The notes below the pieces were generated by a model that saw only the letters and a list, made by a program, of their open reading frames with translations, searched no databases and had not been told where the DNA came from. A program made the translations under genes and the position numbers. From Thiopontia sp964344135 (lineage in GTDB: Bacteria > Pseudomonadota > Gammaproteobacteria > GCF-002020875), in NCBI GenBank assembly GCA_964344135.1, contig CAYFMF010000025.1, positions 1-24,417 of the forward strand: a stretch of DNA of 24,417 bases, read 5' to 3'. The number at the start of each line of letters is the position of its first letter. Within the stretch, counting starts at the first letter, position 1. Positions 15,538 to 23,509 of the stretch are shown here, piece after piece.

Positions 15538-16827
15538 TTATCTAGTGGCCTGTTTTCTTGCCGAGACCACCCAAACCGGGTTCTCGGCCTGCATCCGGTT
15601 CATGTTCAGAATGGGGGCACTACGGGAGGCCTGTAGCTGTGTCACATCCCACTCCACCTCCTCCTGCTTGAGCTGCCCTGTTGCCTCGGCCAAATTTTCC
15701 AGGGTGACAAAATTCATCACCAGCCAGCCGCCGGGCTCCATTCTCTGCAGCACCTGATGAATCAGTGGACCCAATGCACCACCACTGCCACCAATAAAGA
15801 CCGCACTGGGTGCCGGCCACTCTTCCATCCCCGAGGGAGCCCGATTGACCACCAGTGTATGGTTGGTGACCTGCAGCTGCTTGCGGTTTGCCCGAACATT
15901 CTCAGCATCCGCCTCATTCTTCTCGATGGCATAGACATGACCACGTGAGGCGACTCGAGCAGCCTCCAGCCCGACCGAGCCGGAGCCGGCTCCAATATCC
16001 CAGACAATGCTATTGAGACACAGCTGCATTCTCGCTAGTGAGACTGCTCTCACTTCTCTTTTGGTAATGAGCCCACGCTCTGGCTTGCGCTGCAGATAAT
16101 CGTTATCTGCAATTCCGAATCGAGGCTGTGATTCCTCTACGCGCTCCTCACACCACAACAATAGAAGATTCAGTTTTGAAAATGTAAGGCCTGCACCCTC
16201 AGCAACCGGTAGAGGCCCAACCAAATGCTCCCCCTTCTGTAACAGATTTTCTGCCACCGCCATCTGCCATCCCTGATCCAACCCCTCCATGACCATCATC
16301 CTGGCAATTCGGTCTGGGCCATTCTCCGGACTGGTAAAGACTGCGAGAAAATCATGGTGACGAAGCTCCTGCAGCAACTGATAGAGCCCATGCTCGGGAC
16401 CGGACTCTGCGACCCACTCCCCTGCATCCCGGCCATGGACCGACTGGATCCGCACCCCCTGCCACGCCTTTCCCAGTCGTGCGCAGGCCCATTGCAGTGT
16501 AGAGGTTGCTGGAATGACCTCACAACGGTCAGCGCCCAGTTTTGAGATCAGATACTCGCCAACCCCATGGCAGAGTGGGTCTCCGGTGGCCAGAACAACC
16601 ACCGACTTGGACTCCTCCAGCGCATCTTCCACCCACTCTGGAACCTTGACAAAGGAGCCAGTCAAATCCAGCTGTTCGACATCCTGTCGAAAGGCATCTG
16701 AGAGCAGAGCAAGCAGTCGTCCGCCCCCAATCACTACCTCAGCCTCGGCAACCATCTGCTGCTGCAGCTGGGTCAGCCCCTCCATTCCACTATCCAGCAC
16801 TCCAATCACCTTGCAGCGTTGGCTCAT
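15538..16827 (-). CDS. cobL: Precorrin-6Y C5,15-methyltransferase (decarboxylating), CbiE-CbiT fusion
   Basis: This is a natural fusion of the two enzymes that methylate C5 and C15 and decarboxylate the C12 acetate. Residues 1-215 are the CbiE-type methyltransferase with ATGDPLCHG (80-88). Residues 245-429 are the CbiT-type Rossmann methyltransferase with VWDIGAGSGSVGLEAA (275-290) and EKNEADAENVRAN (302-314) as the SAM-binding motif I/II pair. The 429-aa length is close to CobL of other proteobacteria. The ATG overlaps the cbiD stop as ATGA. Its position after cbiD fits the pathway order. Confidence 0.95.
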   Translation of the reverse strand: MSQRCKVIGVLDSGMEGLTQLQQQMVAEAEVVIGGGRLLALLSDAFRQDVEQLDLTGSFVKVPEWVEDALEESKSVVVLATGDPLCHGVGEYLISKLGADRCEVIPATSTLQWACARLGKAWQGVRIQSVHGRDAGEWVAESGPEHGLYQLLQELRHHDFLAVFTSPENGPDRIARMMVMEGLDQGWQMAVAENLLQKGEHLVGPLPVAEGAGLTFSKLNLLLLWCEERVEESQPRFGIADNDYLQRKPERGLITKREVRAVSLARMQLCLNSIVWDIGAGSGSVGLEAARVASRGHVYAIEKNEADAENVRANRKQLQVTNHTLVVNRAPSGMEEWPAPSAVFIGGSGGALGPLIHQVLQRMEPGGWLVMNFVTLENLAEATGQLKQEEVEWDVTQLQASRSAPILNMNRMQAENPVWVVSARKQATR

Positions 16828-17945
16828 GATGCACCTTCCTGCTCTGTCGCATGGCGCACATCTGCCAAGGGGTTTCCCTCAAAGTCACAGACCAGTATCC
16901 GTATCGAGAACTTTTCTGGATATCGGCCCGTTAATGTCTCAATCACCTTCCCAGCCAATGTCTGATGAAACTCGGTGGTCAGGCCCAGCTCCTCCATCTT
17001 CTCACTGGCAAAACGGGCAGTCTCTGCCTGACGGATCTCCTCACAAATCGAAGGATCCACTCCAATCCCGGCAACCAGGTCAGCCAGCAGCCCCGTATCC
17101 ACTGCATTTCGATTGGCGTGGGTAATAGTCTCTCCCTGTGCCATTTTGGTGAGCTTTCCCACCATGCCACCAATCACAATATGCTCAATCCCTTGTGCAA
17201 CTGCTGTGTCCAGTGCATAACGGAGGAAATCGCCCATCTGTACGAAGCAGGACTCATCCAGCTGAGGCAGTGTACGCATTACAAACTTCTCGGTACGCCC
17301 CCCCGTGGTCAGCACCACTATATCCTGCCCTTGGCGTGCCGCCACCTCAATCCCCTGGATCACACTGGCTCGAAAGGCCGCCGTCGAATAGGGGTGAACA
17401 ATCCCTGTCGTCCCAAGAATCGAGATCCCGCCGATGATCCCAAGGCGGTGGTTGAGTGTCCGTCTGGCACGCTCCTCCCCATCCGGCACCGAGATGGTGA
17501 CCCGAAGCCCCGCTGTCTGGAGAAGAGTCTCTCCAACCTCCCGCACATTCTCCTCAATATTTTTCCGGGGGATTGGGTTGATGGCTGCCGTTCCCACCTC
17601 CAGCCCCAGCCCTGGACGGGTCACCACTCCCACACCCTCACCCCCTAATAGCTCGACCTGCCCCTTCAGCCCCTCCAGTAGCTCAATATCCACCGTCAGA
17701 TGAGCCTTATCGGTCACATCCGGATCATCCCCCGCATCCTTGACCACCACTGCATGGGAGCGGCCTGATTCAGTATGTCCCTCAATCACAGGAAAAATGA
17801 TACGCTCGCCATTAGGCAGCAGGGTCTCTATCTGCTCCGGCACCCTCCCCTCCACCAGTCCAACCACTGCAGCCTTAGCCGCTGCAGCCGAGTTAGCCCC
17901 AGTAGTGTACCCCTTGCGGGAGCCTTTTTTCTTTTTCTTCATCAT
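16824..17945 (-). CDS. cbiD: Cobalt-precorrin-5B C1-methyltransferase CbiD
   Basis: CbiD installs the C1 methyl group in the anaerobic pathway and is a marker of it. The 373-aa protein has the expected N-terminal signature KGYTTGANSAAAAKAA (11-26), here with Asn-Ser where many members have Cys-Ala. Next comes NGERIIFPVIEG, then the glycine-rich LGTTGIVHP and GGRTEKF blocks, and the HANRN motif near the C-terminus. The reading frame is open upstream for another 54 codons, but that extension runs through the inverted-repeat element and does not resemble CbiD. I therefore start at the MM pair before the lysine run. The ribosome binding site is weak (ACGGG). A 189-nt gap from cobH is the only large break in the operon. 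Confidence 0.94.
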   Translation of the reverse strand: MMKKKKKGSRKGYTTGANSAAAAKAAVVGLVEGRVPEQIETLLPNGERIIFPVIEGHTESGRSHAVVVKDAGDDPDVTDKAHLTVDIELLEGLKGQVELLGGEGVGVVTRPGLGLEVGTAAINPIPRKNIEENVREVGETLLQTAGLRVTISVPDGEERARRTLNHRLGIIGGISILGTTGIVHPYSTAAFRASVIQGIEVAARQGQDIVVLTTGGRTEKFVMRTLPQLDESCFVQMGDFLRYALDTAVAQGIEHIVIGGMVGKLTKMAQGETITHANRNAVDTGLLADLVAGIGVDPSICEEIRQAETARFASEKMEELGLTTEFHQTLAGKVIETLTGRYPEKFSIRILVCDFEGNPLADVRHATEQEGAS

Positions 17946-17965
17946 CCCGTAGCAAGTATCAATGC

Positions 17966-18118
17966 TTTCAAAGGCATTGGCACTCCTGATCTGCGACCAT
18001 CCGTGGGCAGGGACACCCGCAGTCGAGCGACACCACCCTGCAAAGCCATGCTTTGCCGTGGTCCAAGGACATGATGTGCTTGAGCGTGTCGCAGGCAGGA
18101 GTGCCAATACTTTCGAAA
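17966..18118. repeat. Nested inverted-repeat element between cobH and cbiD
   Basis: Two outer arms, 17966-17997 and 18088-18118, are imperfect inverted repeats sharing a perfect 13-base core ATTGGCACTCCTG (17976-17988; complement at 18096-18108). They also share outer TTTC/AAAG and inner TGCGAC segments. Inside lies GCGACAC / GTGTCGC (18027-18033, 18086-18092), then ACCAC / GTGGT (18032-18036, 18058-18062), and at the centre CAAAGC-CAT-GCTTTG (18041-18055). The element fills almost the whole gap between two cob genes whose neighbours otherwise overlap. This looks like a palindromic mobile or extragenic repeat of MITE/REP type. In RNA it would form a large stem that could act as a processing or stability boundary. 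No encoded protein is credible. Confidence 0.65.
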
Positions 18119-18134
18119 CTCATATGATTATTGA

Positions 18135-18818
18135 TTATGCGGCTGATGCCCGCTGCTGCTGTTCGGCCAGAGCCAACAGGGCATGGAGGGCAGCCACCAC
18201 CAGTGTAGATCCCCCCTTTCTCCCTCGAGTTATGATCCAGGGAACCTCCGTGAGCTGACTCAGGTCCTCCTTCGACTCCTCTGCAGAGACAAACCCCACC
18301 GGCATCCCGACAATCAACGCAGGTCGCACCCCTTCTTCCCGAACCATCCGATTGATTTCAAGCAGTGCGGTCGGAGCATTACCAATGGCAACAATACCTC
18401 CATCCACCAGCCCCTTTCGATGTGCCTTTCTCATCGCCTGTACCGCACGGGTTGTATTCTCCTCACGCGCCATCTCGATCACATCCGGATCGGAAATGAA
18501 CTGATGTGTTTCAACCCCAAAGTGGCCTAATCGCGGTTTGGAGAGGCCGACACAGATCATCTCAACATCGGCCACCAGCGCTGAGCCAGTGAGAATGGCA
18601 TTCAAGCCTGCACGAACTGCATCGGGATAAAACCCAGTGAGCCCATTGAACTCAAAATCGGCCGTCGCATGGATCATCCGGCGCACTACCTGCCACTGCT
18701 CATCACTGTAGTGTCGCTCTCCTGCCTCCTGATCCACGACTGAAAAGGAGTCATGTTCAATCCTCTGGCCTGCCTTGGTCAGCTGTTCGGTAACCACATT
18801 CCCTTCTGGTCTACTCAT
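18135..18818 (-). CDS. cobH: Precorrin-8X methylmutase
   Basis: CobH/CbiC moves the methyl group from C11 to C12 to give (cobalt-)hydrogenobyrinate. At 227 aa it is slightly longer than usual because of a Lys/Gln-containing N-terminal tail. The catalytic histidine is H50 in RRMIHATADFEF (47-58), followed by LVADVEMICVGL and the C-terminal GGIVAIGNAPTALLEI and PVGFVSAEESKEDL blocks that define the family. The ATG lies 18 nt after cbiX with only a weak GAGTAG site, so it may depend on translation arriving from upstream. An inverted-repeat element follows its stop. Confidence 0.95.
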   Translation of the reverse strand: MSRPEGNVVTEQLTKAGQRIEHDSFSVVDQEAGERHYSDEQWQVVRRMIHATADFEFNGLTGFYPDAVRAGLNAILTGSALVADVEMICVGLSKPRLGHFGVETHQFISDPDVIEMAREENTTRAVQAMRKAHRKGLVDGGIVAIGNAPTALLEINRMVREEGVRPALIVGMPVGFVSAEESKEDLSQLTEVPWIITRGRKGGSTLVVAALHALLALAEQQQRASAA

Positions 18819-18836
18819 AATTTCTACTCACTACTC

Positions 18837-19598
18837 TTACTCTTGTTCTCTGGATTGTGCTTCATGAACACGCCTGTTCAAAATCTGGAAAATCTCTTCC
18901 TCAAATCCAAAATAGTCGCCCAGCCCCCACTGGATCTCCGGGCAGTGCTGTTGCAGTTGATCAACCTGTTTTCTGATCCGCTCAATCAGGGACCCGGTAA
19001 AGAGATAATAGGGGAGGACAGCAATCTGTGTCATTCCACTGTCAATCTGACGCTGGACAACTGACTCCAATCGCGGGTGGGTGATCCCGGTAAAGGCGAT
19101 ATCCATCTGCTCCACCTCGGTCTCTTCGTAGATCCAGCGTGCCATCATTGCAACATCCCCATTGGCATGACGATCCGAGGAGCCCCGAGCCAACAACACG
19201 ACCCCTGTCTTTCTTGGGTCCGGGAAATTCATCCCCGCCAACACCTTGCGCAACGACCGTTTCATCACCGCAAGTACCGCATCATTGGGCCCCAAGTTAG
19301 TTGCATAGCGGAATTCGACCTTTGGATACTGCTCTGCTGCAGCCTCGATAAATTCAGGGATCTCCTCTTTAACATGGCCGGCTGCATTCAAAATCAGTGG
19401 AACCACAATGACACGGTCGGCAGACTCCGCCGCTCGTGACAGCCCCTCATCCAGCAATGGGGTAGCCAGTTCAATAAAACAGAGATCAATCTTCCATTGT
19501 GAGTTCTGTTCCTGCCACTGTTTTGCAAATGCCTCAATCTCCCGGTTGCCCGCCTCGTTCCTAGAGCCGTGTCCCACCAGCAATATCTTCTCTCTCAT
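18837..19598 (-). CDS. cbiX: Sirohydrochlorin cobaltochelatase CbiX
   Basis: CbiX inserts cobalt into sirohydrochlorin at the start of the anaerobic route without ATP. The 253-aa size is the long, two-domain form. The N-terminal half holds both metal-site histidines: H10 in GHGSRNEAGN and H75 in NAAGHVKEEIP. The C-terminal half repeats the fold with a degenerate ARGSSDRHAN (137-146) and lacks an equivalent pair. There is no C-terminal His-rich or Fe-S tail, unlike some CbiX proteins. The ATG overlaps the cobM stop (ATGA). Confidence 0.93.
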   Translation of the reverse strand: MREKILLVGHGSRNEAGNREIEAFAKQWQEQNSQWKIDLCFIELATPLLDEGLSRAAESADRVIVVPLILNAAGHVKEEIPEFIEAAAEQYPKVEFRYATNLGPNDAVLAVMKRSLRKVLAGMNFPDPRKTGVVLLARGSSDRHANGDVAMMARWIYEETEVEQMDIAFTGITHPRLESVVQRQIDSGMTQIAVLPYYLFTGSLIERIRKQVDQLQQHCPEIQWGLGDYFGFEEEIFQILNRRVHEAQSREQE

Positions 19599-20395
19599 GC
19601 TTCCCTGTCTCTTACTTTGTTGACTCTTCTGCGGAACCGGTGATGAAACTCCGAATCATACAGTTTCGATTTTTTTAATTCTGGCCACTCCCTGGCCCCC
19701 AGTGTTGGGCTAACCACGATCATCGCCTGGCTGACAATCTTCTCTGCCTTGCAGAGGGCCCGGATCTCGTTCAATGTTCCACGCACAATCTTCTCTTCAC
19801 CCGGCCAGCTCGCCTTCTGCACCACCAGTACCGGACTCTCTGCAGACCAGCCAGCCTCCAACAGCTCCTGCTCCACCTTTTTCAACAGGGTGATCGAAAG
19901 GAAGATACAGATCGTCGTATGGTGTGATGCCAGCTCTGCCAGTGCCTCTCCCTCCGGCACCGGGGTCCGCCCCTCGACGCGAGTCAGGATCACTGTCTGG
20001 GTCACCTCCGGCAGAGTCATGGTCTCCACCCCTGCTGCAACCGATGCCATTGCCGAAGAGACTCCGGGTACCACGGACACCTCAATCCCGGCTCGATCCA
20101 GCGGCTGCACCATCTCAATCAGTGCCCCATAGAGAGAGGGATCTCCGGTCTGCAGGCGCACAACAATCACCCCTTTCTCTGCCTGCTCAATCAGCCAGTG
20201 GGTGATCTCCTCCAGCGTCATCCCCTTGGAGTCCTGGATCTTACACCCCTCTTTTGCCCAGCGCATCGCGGCCTCCGAGACCAGTGAACCGGCATAGAGG
20301 ATGGCATCTGCTCGCTCCACCAGGCCCCGACCCTTGACAGTAATCAGCTCCGGATCACCCGGTCCTGCCCCTACAAACCAGACTTTGCCACTCAA
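19595..20395 (-). CDS. cobM: Precorrin-4 C11-methyltransferase
   Basis: CobM/CbiF methylates C11 of (cobalt-)precorrin-4. The 266-aa protein has the class III methyltransferase motifs VGAGPGDPELITVKG (8-22), RLQTGDPSLYGA (80-91) and VVPGVSSAMA (108-117), and the family-typical YAGSLV (34-39). The basic C-terminal tail (HHRFRRRVNKVRDREA) extends slightly beyond the catalytic fold. The start codon is TTG, overlapping the cobO stop as TTGA; no ATG lies near. Such overlaps favour coupled translation from cobO. Confidence 0.94.
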   Translation of the reverse strand: MSGKVWFVGAGPGDPELITVKGRGLVERADAILYAGSLVSEAAMRWAKEGCKIQDSKGMTLEEITHWLIEQAEKGVIVVRLQTGDPSLYGALIEMVQPLDRAGIEVSVVPGVSSAMASVAAGVETMTLPEVTQTVILTRVEGRTPVPEGEALAELASHHTTICIFLSITLLKKVEQELLEAGWSAESPVLVVQKASWPGEEKIVRGTLNEIRALCKAEKIVSQAMIVVSPTLGAREWPELKKSKLYDSEFHHRFRRRVNKVRDREA

Positions 20396-20931
20396 AATTC
20401 AACCCCCTGCTGTGCCTTGATCCCCTGGTCTCCATAGGCATGTTTTATTTTTTTCATTTCCGTTACTGTATCTGCAACCTCAACCAGCTCGGATGGTGCA
20501 TTGCGCCCGGTCAGGATCAGATGCATCCAGCCCGGCTTCTCCTCCCTGATAAAGTTTGCAATCTCCTCACCACTAATCCATCCGTAGCCGCAACAGTAGT
20601 TGATCTCATCAAAGACAACCAGATCAAACTCCTGCGAACAGACCTTCTCCTTGCAGAGCTCCCAGATCTCTCGACTGGTCTGGATATCCTGCTCCGGATT
20701 ATTGGTATCCCAGGTAAAGCCATCCCCCAACGCATGCCACTCAATGTTCTCAAACTTTTTGGCCGCCTCCTGCTCTCCAGTCCTCCACTTCCCCTTGATA
20801 AACTGGATCACACAGACTCTCATCCCCCAGCCAGCGGCCCGAAAGACCACACCGAAGGCGCTGGAGGACTTCCCCTTGCCCTCTCCGGTGTGGACAAGGA
20901 CCACACCCTCTCTCTTCTCTCTCGCCTTCAT
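20392..20931 (-). CDS. cobO: Cob(I)yrinic acid a,c-diamide adenosyltransferase
   Basis: CobO/BtuR/CobA transfers the adenosyl group of ATP to the cobalt of a corrinoid. The 179-aa protein has the family's P-loop TGEGKGKSSSAFG (15-27), the RAAGWGMRVCVIQFIKG block (31-47) and VVFDEINYCCGYGW in the second half, with D and E for magnesium-ATP. I start at the ATG at 20931, which overlaps the cbiA stop as ATGA. A GTG four codons earlier also fits the frame. The short hydrophilic N-terminus matches minimal CobA-type enzymes. Confidence 0.95.
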   Translation of the reverse strand: MKAREKREGVVLVHTGEGKGKSSSAFGVVFRAAGWGMRVCVIQFIKGKWRTGEQEAAKKFENIEWHALGDGFTWDTNNPEQDIQTSREIWELCKEKVCSQEFDLVVFDEINYCCGYGWISGEEIANFIREEKPGWMHLILTGRNAPSELVEVADTVTEMKKIKHAYGDQGIKAQQGVEF

Positions 20932-22232
20932 GGCTGAAACCACCCCGCAACCTGCTCCGGGGCACTGGGGAAGTACCAGTGGATATAGGAGGCACGGAGA
21001 TTCTTGAGGCGGACCCCCTCATCACCCCGCATCAGTGAGAAGGCCTTTTGAGATGAATCGTCCCCCTCTCGGGTGGAGTGGTGAAACTCATGCCCTCTTG
21101 CCCCATCCTGCTCCTCCCGGTAACCCAGGCCAGCAAGCCGCTGCTGCATCACGGTCGCAAATGGAAAGAGGCCTGCCATTGGCCAGTGCTCACCAGCATG
21201 GTCCACCAGCTCACGTCCCAGCAGCATCATCCCCCCACACTCCGCCAACACCGCCCCTCCAGAGTCGACAAAGTGGTGGATTGATCGCAGCGTGGGTGAA
21301 CTGGATAGAACCTCTGCATAGAGCTCCGGATATCCACCGGGTAACCAGAGAGCATCCACCCCCTGCGGCAGCTCATCGCCGGCAAGCGGAGAGAAGAAGT
21401 GGACCTCTGCCCCCTGATTCTCAAGCCACTGGATATTCTCAGGATAGAGAAAACAGCAGGCCCCATCTCTTGCCACCCCTATCTTCTTTCCTTCCAGTCT
21501 TCTATTGGGGCGATCCCCAGAATCCTCCGAATGAAACTGGTAATCTCCCTGATCCAACTCCCCGTTCTCTGCCATCGCGGAGACCAGTTCCGGTTTGGTC
21601 TGCCAATGGTAAAAGGCCGAAAGATCGGGAATCGTCTGCTCCTGCGGTCGAACCAGCCCCAAGTGGCGCTCCGGTAGCTGTGGCGCTCCCTTCTCCAGCC
21701 AGCCAACCAGGGGGGGGAGATCATGATCATCCAGAAAGGCGGTTAACAGCTCGGCATGACGAGAAGAGCCCACACGATTGGCAATTACCGCGCTAATCTC
21801 TACCCCCCGTTGTGCTGCAAAGTCAGCAAATCCAGAGACCAGAGGAACAATTGAACCACTCATCCCCTTTGCATCCACCACCAGCCAGACCTCCAGCTGT
21901 AACTTGCTGGCCAGATCGAGGGATGAGCCTCGCTCACCAACCCCCTGACGCCCATCAAACAGCCCCATCACACCTTCAACAAGAACCAGATCCCGCGTCT
22001 CTCCCTTTCCGAGAAGTCGGGCCGACTCCTCAACTCCCACCATGTAGGTGTCGAGATTGGAAGAGGGGCGTCCAGTAATCGCCTGGTGCCAGAGTGGATC
22101 GAGAAAATCTGGGCCTGCCTTGTATGGGGCCACCGCAATGCCCTGATTTTTGAGTGACTGCAGCAACGCAAGGGTTACGGAGGTCTTCCCGCAACCCGAC
22201 TGCACCCCTGCAATCAGGACTTTTCTGGCCAG
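20928..22232 (-). CDS. cbiA: Cobyrinic acid a,c-diamide synthase
   Basis: CbiA/CobB amidates the a and c side chains of (cobalt-)cobyrinic acid using glutamine and ATP. The N-terminal dethiobiotin-synthetase-like domain has the P-loop GVQSGCGKTSVT, then YKAGPDFLDP, and VEGVMGLFDG. The C-terminal class I glutaminase has the nucleophile Cys in AECGGMMLLG and HEFHHS near its end. Starting at the first standard codon, GTG at 22205, would remove the first strand and the Gly of the P-loop. The frame is open upstream only to the cbtA stop. I therefore place the start at CTG (22232-22230), preceded by AAAGG at 9 nt, giving 434 aa; this start is unproven. The cbtA stop is 13 nt before it and in the same frame. 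Confidence 0.88.
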   Translation of the reverse strand: MARKVLIAGVQSGCGKTSVTLALLQSLKNQGIAVAPYKAGPDFLDPLWHQAITGRPSSNLDTYMVGVEESARLLGKGETRDLVLVEGVMGLFDGRQGVGERGSSLDLASKLQLEVWLVVDAKGMSGSIVPLVSGFADFAAQRGVEISAVIANRVGSSRHAELLTAFLDDHDLPPLVGWLEKGAPQLPERHLGLVRPQEQTIPDLSAFYHWQTKPELVSAMAENGELDQGDYQFHSEDSGDRPNRRLEGKKIGVARDGACCFLYPENIQWLENQGAEVHFFSPLAGDELPQGVDALWLPGGYPELYAEVLSSSPTLRSIHHFVDSGGAVLAECGGMMLLGRELVDHAGEHWPMAGLFPFATVMQQRLAGLGYREEQDGARGHEFHHSTREGDDSSQKAFSLMRGDEGVRLKNLRASYIHWYFPSAPEQVAGWFQP

Positions 22233-22244
22233 ATCAGGCCGCCT

Positions 22245-22943
22245 TTACGGCTGATTAGAGTGAGACATTTTCTGCAAGAAATACCCGGTCAATCCTCCGA
22301 GTACAATCCAGAAAATCCCATTGGCAATGGCAGTTGCCTGAACAAAGGCATGTGTCAGTGATTCAGGCGCCAGACTGGAATGTTCGACAGGAACAGGTGC
22401 CCCAACCAGATGAGGAACCACCAGCAGAATAACGCCAACCCCTCTTAGCAATAAACTTTGTGAGAAGACAAGCAATCCAAGACCCGAGATTGTGGCAATC
22501 ACCGTGGTAGACCACCAAAGCTGCCGAGAGGCCAGATCTGCCGCTACCGTTCCGGGGATCTCAGGCAACAACCCCAGCGATGGCGCCACAAAGAATGCCG
22601 CATATCCACCCAGCCCCCAAAGCAGGCCATTTTTCAGGCCCGACCGGTTCTTAAGGGTAATTACAGCAGCCAACAGTAGAGAGAATCCGATACCAGCAAG
22701 AATATTGGCCAGAATGGTGTAGTTGGTTCGCTCTTTTCCATCAGCAGGTGCCCACCCCTCCTCTTCATCATGGGAATGGGAGTGGGAGTGCCCATCTGCC
22801 GAAACCACTCCAGACTCCTCAGCTACCTCGTAGCTCTCGGCCTCAAAAATGATCGGAACCACCTGTAGGCGCTGTACCGCAGAAAGCAACAGGCCAGCGA
22901 GAACCCCCGCAATCACTGCGGAAAAAACCATATTACGAAACAT
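22245..22943 (-). CDS. cbtA: Cobalt transporter subunit CbtA
   Basis: This 232-aa inner-membrane protein has about five to six hydrophobic helices (around 5-24, 74-95, 105-120, 135-160, 165-182 and 205-225). A His-rich loop HSHSHSH followed by acidic residues (52-61) probably binds cobalt before transport. CbtA-CbtB is predicted to be a B12-regulated cobalt uptake system. The start chosen, MFRNMVFSAVIAG, has the strong ribosome binding site AAGGAG 8 nt upstream. The longer open frame toward cbtB lacks membrane character and overlaps cbtB. It lies 16 nt after cbtB and supplies metal for the CbiX chelatase encoded further along. Confidence 0.93.
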   Translation of the reverse strand: MFRNMVFSAVIAGVLAGLLLSAVQRLQVVPIIFEAESYEVAEESGVVSADGHSHSHSHDEEEGWAPADGKERTNYTILANILAGIGFSLLLAAVITLKNRSGLKNGLLWGLGGYAAFFVAPSLGLLPEIPGTVAADLASRQLWWSTTVIATISGLGLLVFSQSLLLRGVGVILLVVPHLVGAPVPVEHSSLAPESLTHAFVQATAIANGIFWIVLGGLTGYFLQKMSHSNQP

Positions 22944-22959
22944 TGGAAAACTCCTTGGA

Positions 22960-23151
22960 TTAATGGCAGGGGAATGTAAAGGAGTGACGGGTGTCATGTG
23001 CTGCATTGTGCACCACATCCGCCTTACCCTGCATAAACCCGACAGCAAACAGGATAGTCAGACCCAAAAGTGCTGCTCCAACCACGGAAGGAAGTGGACT
23101 ACTTTCTGAAACCGCGCCCTGTGTGGATGCGGCAACTGGTGAACTATTCAT
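22960..23151 (-). CDS. cbtB: Cobalt transporter subunit CbtB
   Basis: This 63-aa protein has one membrane helix (about 23-40) and a short C-terminal tail rich in histidine: H48, H52, H56 and terminal C62-H63, the pattern expected for cobalt binding in CbtB. The ATG at 23151 has AAGGAG about 11 nt upstream. The frame is open further back, but that part crosses the leader and the riboswitch region and is not protein-like. It is the first gene after the cobalamin riboswitch, the classic genomic position of CbtB-CbtA. Confidence 0.92.
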   Translation of the reverse strand: MNSSPVAASTQGAVSESSPLPSVVGAALLGLTILFAVGFMQGKADVVHNAAHDTRHSFTFPCH

Positions 23152-23191
23152 AAGAAAAAGACTCCTTGTCTTCGTACTCACCCGTACGAGA

Positions 23192-23225
23192 TAAAAACCA
23201 ATTCGCCAGCAGAAACTGGGCGAAT
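23192..23225 (-). terminator. Attenuator (riboswitch expression platform)
   Basis: On the minus strand ATTCGCCCAG pairs with CTGGCGAAT (one bulged base) around loop TTTCTG and is followed by TGGTTTTTAT. It lies between the riboswitch and cbtB. This is the expected position for a terminator that forms when adenosylcobalamin is bound, so control is probably at transcription. A second small stem, TCGTAC / GTACGA at 23172-23189, precedes the cbtB ribosome binding site. Confidence 0.75.
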
Positions 23226-23235
23226 CATCCGATGC

Positions 23236-23400
23236 TGTAGCTGGCAGGTCTCCGGACTCATGACTCCACATCACACCTTCCCATCAGTAAAACTGGCAGT
23301 GGCCTTCAGTGATGCTTCATCATCATCTACCGTTGCGGGGGCAGTACCGGAATTGAACATTGTCGCACCGGTTTCCCATTTCACCCAGACCACGGGGGGC
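23236..23400 (-). ncRNA. Cobalamin riboswitch
   Basis: On the minus strand the conserved aptamer blocks occur in the right order: GGTGCGA near 23369, CCGGTACTGCCCCCGCAACGG (start 23350) in the core, the B12 box GCCACTG (23303-23297), GGGAAGG (about 23284-23278), and finally GAGTCCGGAGACC (23260-23248). These form the adenosylcobalamin-binding core and the kissing-loop partners. It sits directly upstream of cbtB and the whole B12 operon, whose expression should fall when cobalamin is plentiful. The outer boundaries are approximate. Confidence 0.95.
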
Positions 23401-23422
23401 CTGAGAACCAATCACAGTTTTT

Positions 23423-23453
23423 TAATCTTCCTCGCCAATCAGCAGTTTGTCAA
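23423..23453 (-). promoter_or_regulatory. Candidate promoter of the cobalamin operon
   Basis: On the minus strand TTGACA (23453-23448) precedes the riboswitch. A -10 is not clear: AAGATT or AGATTA at 18-19 nt spacing are weak matches. The position, some 25-50 nt before the aptamer, is right for the operon's promoter. The rest of 23401-23509 shows no gene and is shared with the divergent tonB. Confidence 0.35.
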
Positions 23454-23509
23454 CCAGGCCACTGCCGAATCGGTGTTAAGATTAGGGCAGATTATCCATA
23501 ACCCATTGA

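Noticed and set aside
17946..18107. 54-codon N-terminal extension of cbiD
   Set aside because: It translates the palindromic element; the CbiD signature begins just after the MM start at 17945, and family members lack such an extension.
23152..23274. 41-codon N-terminal extension of cbtB
   Set aside because: It overlaps the riboswitch 3' end and the attenuator; CbtB is normally about 60 aa and has a good ribosome binding site at the internal ATG.
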